Assembly (NCBI GenBank): GCA_028023455.1
Contig: JAQFVV010000012.1
Coordinates: forward strand, 3,438,023-3,502,022
Direction: 5' to 3'
DNA from: Epiperipatus broadwayi
Taxonomy: Eukaryota > Onychophora > Udeonychophora > Euonychophora > Peripatidae
DNA length: 64,000 nt
The notes beneath the pieces were generated by a model. It saw only the letters and a list, made by a program, of their open reading frames with translations, had not been told where the DNA came from and did not search any database. Below, piece after piece: positions 57,770 to 64,000 of this stretch (position 1 is the first letter of the stretch; every line of letters starts with the position of its first letter). The translations under genes and the position numbers were made by a program.

Positions 57770-58400
57770 CTTTTATTTATACTATCTTAAATTATGTAGT
57801 AATTCTCTTAATCTCTAGTTTTTAAAATTAATACTTGTTAAATTTCTCTTTCTCACGATGGCAGTTCATTTCACTAACTGTATTATATATATATTTGTTG
57901 AGTAATTATAAATGTCATGTATTTTTGATTATATGCCAGTAATACTTCAACTCTACAATAATTTCTTTTGTTACACATACCTCATGAAAATAATCTAATA
58001 TTAAGTTTGGTAGTAATTTTGTCCATTGGAACTAATTTAAGATGGTTCTATTAATTGTCAAGTTGAAGGATTTATACAATTTTTGCTATTTTTATTAATG
58101 GATAATAATAAATTATTAGCTCAGTTTCTAACCTATGTCCCCAGCTCTTTTATCTAGTTTACAGATATTTATTTATTCATAATCTTAAAATGTTTCTGAA
58201 AAAGGGTCAATAAAGGAATTAATGTCAATATATTCTAATTCAAATTTTATACTTTCTATTAAATTCAGGGAGGGCATGATGTTTGGGGCATAAGTAATAT
58301 AATTTTATAATTATGTTAAGTATTTCTGTATTAAAGCTCGTTTGACTTTAATTCCACGATCAGGGCATTACGTAGAGCATTCTTTATATAAAATAGTTTT
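57770..58400. other. AT-rich DNA, nothing recognised
   Basis: No supported feature. Confidence 0.5.
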
Positions 58401-58690
58401 TTTTTAATTACACTCGATGATTATCAAGTCATTACTTTTCTGAAAGTTACTGGCGCAAGCCATCTCCTGCTTCGTAGGCTTGTCATCGGTGATACTATTT
58501 TTACTTTAATTACTGAGGAATAAGCCACTTCCTCCACTTGCTCATTTTTTATTATATTAGAACACCAAAGGTACGCGGCTATGACCCGGCCTGGCTTTCC
58601 CTGTGTTCCACTTTTCCTTGATAGGGCATAAAGACTTGTAAAACACAAGCTTCCCTCCTATTTAAATCACTGACAAGCCATTATTTCTTG
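58400..58690 (-). mobile_element. Retroelement 3' end sharing the tail of repeat X copy 2
   Basis: Minus strand ends AAGCAGGAGATGGCTTGCG ... GTGTAATT plus an A run, as at 43270-43357. The upstream 200 bp differ from repeat X. The minus frame 58424-58648 (74 codons) has a KSGTQGKPGRVIAAYLWCS stretch that I do not recognise; it may be the C-terminus of the parent element. Confidence 0.65.
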
Positions 58691-58747
58691 TATTTATTTT
58701 TATAGCTCATAAGACGTCAGTACCATTTACTTCTCAGCTCAAATAAA

Positions 58748-58760
58748 GCCCCCCCCCCCC
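58748..58760. repeat. Poly-C run
   Basis: Thirteen or so C in a row, unusual in this AT-rich window. Confidence 0.9.
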
Positions 58761-58769
58761 TCAGGCTCA

Positions 58770-59310
58770 TAAATCGTGATGAATTGATTTTTATTAAAGT
58801 CTAACAAATTCATATTCATTTATCATTAAGTAAGTTTTTTATTAAATATTAAACTTGTGCCCTAAATATTTATCTTGCTTTTCATGAATTAATTTACAAA
58901 TGTGAAAATAAATCTCACATTCTTTCTTTTAGAATTAGACTAATAATTTCTATCACAGCCAAATACCTTTATCTACCTTTATTTTCTTGTCGGGGCATAG
59001 ACATATATAATCTTTCTAGAATATTGTGTAATAGTTATTGGCATATAATAAGGACTGCCATTGTTTTTGTAATCATAAATTACATTTAAAGACTAGAAGT
59101 AACCTATATAATCATAATCTAAAAGTTGAACAAAATTATTATTATTATTAAACATTTTGTTAACACATTTGGTTTTTAACTTTCTTTCTTATTCAATAAT
59201 TATTTAATATTAATGCTCACTGTCTGTATTGGCAACCTGAACATACATATATGAGTTGACTTAAAAATATCCTAAGTTATTTTATTATATGTTATTAGTG
59301 TCAGTTCAGA
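58770..59310. other. AT-rich DNA, nothing recognised
   Basis: No supported feature. Confidence 0.5.
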
Positions 59311-59317
59311 GATTTCA

Positions 59318-59510
59318 TATCATCATCATCCATTGAGCTAGTTTCTTGGTGCATAGTCATGTACCATCGACTTAAGTCATCCATTGATTTGATCTGAGCT
59401 TGTGAGTTGGGTTTGAATTCAGTTTGGTTTGACTGAGTTTGAATCCAACTTTGCATTTGGGTCTTGTTGGTGTGGGTGGTTTTCCAACCGGTACAGTATC
59501 CAATTCAATG
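59318..59510 (-). repeat. Possible SINE/LINE 3' end with (ATG)n tail
   Basis: Minus strand ends ATGGATGATGATGATATG, and upstream has GGATTCAAACTC, a box-B-like motif. No box A or target duplication found. Tentative. Confidence 0.35.
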
Positions 59511-59519
59511 AAACTGTGA

Positions 59520-60741
59520 ATTTACAACAGAGGATTATATCCTATAACTGAAAGAACATACTGGTTAATCTTTTGATTTTGTTAAAGTACTTTTAAAATT
59601 TTACAGAAAATTTAAAGTTTTCTAATATTACATTATCCAATTCTCACTTCCATGGCAATAAACTAATTAGAATAATTGCTTTAGTTATTTTATTGTGAGA
59701 AATGCTCTATTTTTTTAACCTTTTAAAGCAGTAACACAGTAATCTATGCTGCATTTCAATAACCAATTTCACCTATTATACCTTTAAAACTACAGAGATG
59801 TTTAAATCAGTCAGCTTACATTCTCAAGCTGGTAACTGACTCTACAAGCTAAAGATTGCTGATTTTTTTCATCACTGGATGTTAAGGATGACTGTGATTT
59901 CATTGAAAAGTTGGCAGTCTAATTCAACAATGGGATGAAGATCTTTCCAAACGATTTTAATACGTTTAAATAGGATTCCATGTGCTTGACAGAAAAAATG
60001 TTTCTATGAAGAAAACCAATAATAGTAAAACTCAAAAAAGTTTTTATTTTCATCTTATAACCATGAAAATCTTTGTTGTAATATATATATCAAGATTAGT
60101 TCTTATATAATTTGGTTTATTAAGTAAACAAAATAGCTTTAAAATAAATAGTTGGATTGATTTAAATTCATGCTTTCTGGACAAAATGTTCTTGACTAAA
60201 TAAGAAAATGAAGTAAAAACAAGAGTCAGTCCAATCTATTTTCTATAAATAATTAAAAAGTACTGTGTTATGCTTTGACTTGAAAGTATTTCATTTACTT
60301 AATAAAGCAGTCATATAAGAAATAATATTTAAGTGTTACATATTATCAAAATATATGACACATAAATTAGTAAAAAAATGTTTAGTAAAAAAAATAAAAG
60401 TAGTAATTAGAAAATAATAAATCTAAGAAATTGATCATAAGAGTAATTTCTAATAGGAATTTGTTTAATTTCCAGAAACAATTGATAGTCCGTGTCCATT
60501 GTGTCATTAATGTGGAAAAAAAAAAGATCCAGCTATCCTATTTTAGATCTTTCAAATCTAAAAAACGATTCTGTTTGCTAAAAATATCAACAAATAATTT
60601 TAAAAATTTGACAATGTTTTGTCAAGACTAGATTTTGATTATTTATAATACGTTTGAATTTAATAAAGAAAAAAAATGTTATGTGTAAAAATAAAATTAT
60701 TTATCACCAAAATTTAATAAAACATATCTGCAGTGAATGAT
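59520..60741. other. AT-rich DNA, nothing recognised
   Basis: The 66-codon frame at 60431-60631 has no domain. Confidence 0.5.
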
Positions 60742-60755
60742 ATGTAGGAGTATTT

Positions 60756-60857
60756 TTTTCCCATGTGTCATAGCATCAGCCGGGAAGCGAACCCGCTAAC
60801 CCGGGACAACTGCTTGTAAAGCAGATGTCGTTGACCTCTCGACCACCAATGCTTGAC
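60756..60857 (-). mobile_element. tRNA-headed SINE copy 5
   Basis: Closest to copy 2 (GTAAAGCAG and AGCGGGTTCGCTTCCCGG). Perfect 14-bp target duplication ATGTAGGAGTATTT at 60742-60755 and 60858-60871. Confidence 0.92.
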
Positions 60858-61018
60858 ATGTAGGAGTATTTGTTGCCATATATTCAACTTATCTACAAAA
60901 TACCTACGAAAACACTGAATTTTCTGAGAATAATGAATTTGTAATTAGTGAGCAATTCCTTTCTTAATGAGTTAAAAGGAGAAAATATTTTCTCATTCTT
61001 TTTATGTTGTGCTTGAAG

Positions 61019-61116
61019 TTTTTTTTTCCTTATGTCAAATGCATTGACCAGGAAGCAAACCCGGGCCAGCTTCTTGGAAGGCAGTTATGCTAACCGCTAG
61101 GCCACCAACGCTTGAC
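61019..61116 (-). mobile_element. tRNA-headed SINE copy 6
   Basis: Box A GTGGCCTAGCGGTTAGC is the most tRNA-like of the set, box B GGTTTGCTTCC. The tail is an A run (T run on the plus strand). Only a short duplication (AAGTT) is visible. It lies 160 bp from copy 5 in the same orientation. Confidence 0.85.
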
Positions 61117-61129
61117 TAAAGTTGTTTGG

Positions 61130-61603
61130 CAATGAAGTGTCATCTAAAATAAATTGAAATATAACATATAATAATATTAAACAATTATTTACTGTTACTT
61201 TTTTTTTTAAAAAAAATGTATATTTTAATATCTATTAAAATTTTGTGATTGTATTTTTTTTACATAGCTATACATCTGATGCTTTCATCTTTCAATCACT
61301 TAATTTATAACCATATTTCAAAATTACAATCATGTGCTTTTCTTTTACATATGATTTCCTGTAATTTTCTGTGATTTATATCTTATGCATTATATATATA
61401 TAATTAATCTTTCATTAGAGATCATTTGGTAATGCGTTTTGAAATGGTTCACTTGCATTTATTCATTTATTATTAAAATAAATACTATAAATATTTGACA
61501 ACTATTTTTGTGATAATATTACGTGTAATAACACAATGTTCATATTTATTTTTATGGTAGTAAAACATATGTATAATATTTATATTATATTTTTTGGGGG
61601 TTT
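61130..61603. other. AT-rich DNA, nothing recognised
   Basis: No supported feature. Confidence 0.5.
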
Positions 61604-61707
61604 ATGTAATTAGAGGGGATTTGAATGTAGATCTTCAAGCTCTCTTCAGCAACCCACTTCATTTTATATAATTGATATACATTACCACATATATGGGGAA
61701 AAGATAA

Positions 61708-61765
61708 ATGATCCCAATACATGTGTTTTGTGCTGAACCAGCATTCGTCAGTTGGTTCAGATCAT
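61708..61765 (-). ncRNA. F1 hammerhead ribozyme, one catalytic base changed
   Basis: Minus strand: distal stem I AUGAUC (61765-61760) with GAUCAU (61713-61708), proximal CCAA (61755-61752) with UUGG (61717-61714). Core CUGACGA (61751-61745; position 7 is tolerant). Stem II AUGCU-GGUUC-AGCAC (61744-61730). Stem III AC-ACAU-GU, cleavable A at 61718. The segment that should be GAA reads AAA (G12 to A), which should cripple cleavage. Best-preserved F1 structure in the window. Confidence 0.82.
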
Positions 61766-62043
61766 CATTTCCCACACAGACACACCCACACAGACACACA
61801 TATATATATATAATTAAGGGCCGGTTTATATTAAGATAGCAAAATTTCTGACTTTAATGAACAAGCTTCAATCTTCTCTACTCTCAAACTTTTCAGCTAT
61901 TTATGTTATTGAAAATATGATGGTGGAATGTTATGTTCAAACCCCCTTGTTAAGGATGGAGAGGATTGATGCCTGTCTGTTAAAGTTTGAAGATTTGCTA
62001 TTTTAATATAAAGTGAGAACTGATTAAATATGTGTGTAAGAGA

Positions 62044-62100
62044 TGATGATCTGTACCAATTGATGAGTGCTAGTTCAGCATGATATACATAAATTAAAAA
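62044..62100 (+). ncRNA. F1 hammerhead ribozyme, decayed
   Basis: UUGAUGA core, stem II GUGCU-AGUUC-AGCAU, and GAUA where GAAA is expected. The 3' stem I strand is largely lost. Inverted partner of 61708-61765. Confidence 0.65.
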
Positions 62101-62383
62101 TCAATTATGTTTTTCATATCAACATGGTCGTGTGAATCTGGTATATAAGATGGAGTGAATAACTGAAGGGAGCATCAAAGTCTATGATCAAATTTCCTCT
62201 AATTACATCTAAAGTTCAGTATGAACATTTTCACATTTTGTAATTATGATAATTAATACATTATTCTTGCTTTGAAGCTTTCTCTCATTAAAATTATATA
62301 TGAATAATCAACAATAAAATAAGATTAGTTAATAATTTAAATTACATTCTTATATAAGTTTAATATGTATTTACTGTCAACAT

Positions 62384-63318
62384 AAATTATAAGTGCTAGG
62401 AAGATTAAATAAAAAAGTTTTAATGTAAAAGTGTATTAAATTCTTATGCTAAGATGCTTTTGATATCTTGGTCTTGATATCATATTCATAGCAATGACTG
62501 GTGGACAAAAGGGTGGTAGTTATGAATATAATGTACATTTATGTTAATGTATACAAGTGAGTTAAATAATCTACTTTTTAGAAGGGGGAAGCAGGATTTT
62601 TTTTTTACAGAGTCTGAATTATTAGCTATATACCATGCCTTCTTTATTTTGTGTTTATAATCATTTCTTTCAATTCACACAATATTTGATGATGTAGGTT
62701 TGAATGCATGGCCAAGTTTACTTTGGTACTCCAGAAATAAAAATTTGTGATCTGGATTGCTTTCAGTCTTTCTATAGAGGTATTGATATTGGTATAACCT
62801 TATTGCAAGACTGGTGTATGATTCTCCCACAGTAGATCACATTGCATCTGGTTTGAGTGCAATCATTTTTGTAAACAGTGTTGGGGGTATGTTCAATGGA
62901 AAGTTTATCTTTGGAATTATGGATGTTTTTTTTTTATAGAGGGTGGGATAAAAAGGCTGATTCTATATTTCTGGAGCATCAAAATAAACTTGCCTTACAT
63001 TTGAATCTACATCAGTCAGTGTTGTGGTATTGAAAGAAATAATTCTAAGTGCAAAATAAAGGAGGTGTGGCACCTTGCTAATAATTCAAACCCTATAAAC
63101 ATAAAGGAATCCTGTTTTTCCCTTTCTAAAATATGGGCTATTTAAGTCATTTTTATACACTTACATAAATTAACATCATATTTATACCTACTACCCTTTT
63201 GTCCACCAGTTATTGCTATGAATCTTATACGAAGATATCAAAAGCAGTTTAGCATAAGATTATAATAAACTTTTATATTTAAACTTTTCTTATTTAGTAT
63301 TTCTAGCACTTATAATTT
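62384..63318. repeat. Fold-back element FB16, about 930 bp
   Basis: Arms pair from AAATTATAAGTGCTAG (62384) and its inverse (63303-63318) inward, including TCTGGAGTACC / GGAGCATC blocks near the centre (about 62850). Arms are diverged and contain indels. No coding frame and no clear hammerhead core. Confidence 0.8.
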
Positions 63319-63329
63319 AATTACAAGTT

Positions 63330-63850
63330 GTCTAATAAAAGTTGACCAATGTACATATAATTAATGTAAAATATTTATTTTTATGTTTTGTTTTTTTTTT
63401 GTTGTTTACTATACCTAAGTTTTGTATACAATCCTATGTGTTGCAAAATTAGTTATTTATTTTTCTGCTTGCCAAAGTATATTTGCAACAAATTAAAAGC
63501 TATGCTTTGACATTCATTCATTTTTCTTCAGCATAAGTATGGTCCTTGGCCTATTCATGAACAATATATGCATAGTCATTGTCTGTCTGTTTTACACATT
63601 GCTAAATAGAAATCATTTTGGACATTTTTTCAATAGTACACTGTTTGGAAAAACATTTTAATTGCCAAGATAGGAATAATATTTTACTTTAGATTATTAC
63701 CAGAACTTAAGTGTAATAGTAATTTTTAATTATTACTTTAAAATTTAAATATTGTAGTTTTATATTACAAATCATTATATTGGAGTAAAATTTAATTGAC
63801 TACATTAACTTTTAATATATTTCAGTATATTTAATATACTTAAGTAATAT
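63330..63850. other. AT-rich DNA, nothing recognised
   Basis: No supported feature. Confidence 0.5.
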
Positions 63851-63854
63851 TTAC

Positions 63855-63930
63855 TAAGGCTGTAACCTCAAGAATATGCAAGTAAAAATGCGATAGTAGG
63901 GACCTCTACAGGTCTTAACCACAAGCTTAC
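63855..63930 (+). repeat. AAGGCT-family repeat, copy 3
   Basis: ACTAAGGCTGTAACCT and AGTAGGGACCTCTACAGGTC match 12079-12150 and one arm plus loop of 53830-53965. It may continue beyond the window. Confidence 0.7.
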
Positions 63931-64000
63931 ATTTTGGAAGAAAAAATTTAGATTCATAAAACTTTATTATTAATATGTGCACCTTCAGTTATAATTTACA

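Larger units (their letters stand above)
61604..62208. mobile_element. Palindromic F1 element FB15 with a hammerhead in each arm
   Basis: Ends ATGTAATTAGAGG and its inverse. The arms pair along almost the whole 605 bp with the centre near 61930. The left arm carries the hammerhead on the minus strand and the right arm on the plus strand, so each ribozyme is encoded facing outward. A CA/TA microsatellite (61777-61814) sits in the left arm only. This is the most complete member of the family that includes FB1. Confidence 0.88.

Overview
The window looks like a gene-poor, transposon-dominated piece of an AT-rich invertebrate animal genome. By eye GC is roughly a quarter; I did not compute it. 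I found no host protein-coding exon, rRNA, CRISPR array or bacterial-style operon. Nearly every open frame longer than 60 codons is antisense to a retroelement, made of (TA)n, or random in AT-rich DNA. The recognisable protein remnants all come from mobile elements: a CR1/L2-like LINE, an RTE-like LINE tail, a third LINE tail with a Cys-His knuckle, and Penelope-like GIY-YIG endonuclease. I cannot name the species; mollusc, flatworm, cnidarian or another soft-bodied invertebrate would all fit.

The most interesting content is a set of about sixteen hammerhead self-cleaving ribozyme motifs, intact or decayed. They fall in two families. Family F2 (stem II of type GAGC-CAUA-GCUC, very short stem III, GUC cleavage triplet) occurs at 15.999-16.054, 16.42-16.44, 16.475-16.530, 17.371-17.441, 27.37-27.42, four sites in 35.31-35.57 and 55.328-55.388 kb. 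Family F1 (stem II of type GUGCU-GGUUC-AGCAC) occurs at 2.99-3.04, 3.57-3.63, 21.05-21.12, 21.48-21.55, 61.708-61.765 and 62.04-62.10 kb. The two best copies, 16475-16530 and 17371-17441, have a complete core and different but compensating stem I pairs. Hammerheads of this kind are known from the pseudo-LTRs of Penelope-like elements and from retrozymes. Here most of them sit in long fold-back (inverted-repeat) units, and one lies next to a Penelope remnant.

Layout: 0-7.6 kb has a hAT-type MITE with an 8-bp duplication, two tRNA-headed SINEs, three fold-backs (one with F1 hammerheads) and an RTE-like tail. 7.6-12 kb is nearly featureless. 12-17.5 kb has a nested palindrome, a (TA)n-bracketed triple repeat and the F2 cluster. 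21-27.5 kb has more fold-backs and a head-to-head Penelope pair. 34.7-39.8 kb holds a nearly full-length LINE on the minus strand (PHD-like finger plus SGNH esterase in ORF1, endonuclease plus reverse transcriptase in ORF2), split by an F2 fold-back. 39.8-48.2 kb holds a non-autonomous LTR retrotransposon whose 5' LTR was opened by another repeat (X). 49-64 kb has SINEs, a pogo/mariner-like element, LINE tails, hairpins and two large fold-backs.

The parts do not form a host pathway. They form a layered mobile-element landscape in which ribozyme-bearing non-coding units, SINEs and MITEs probably rely on reverse transcriptases or transposases encoded elsewhere.
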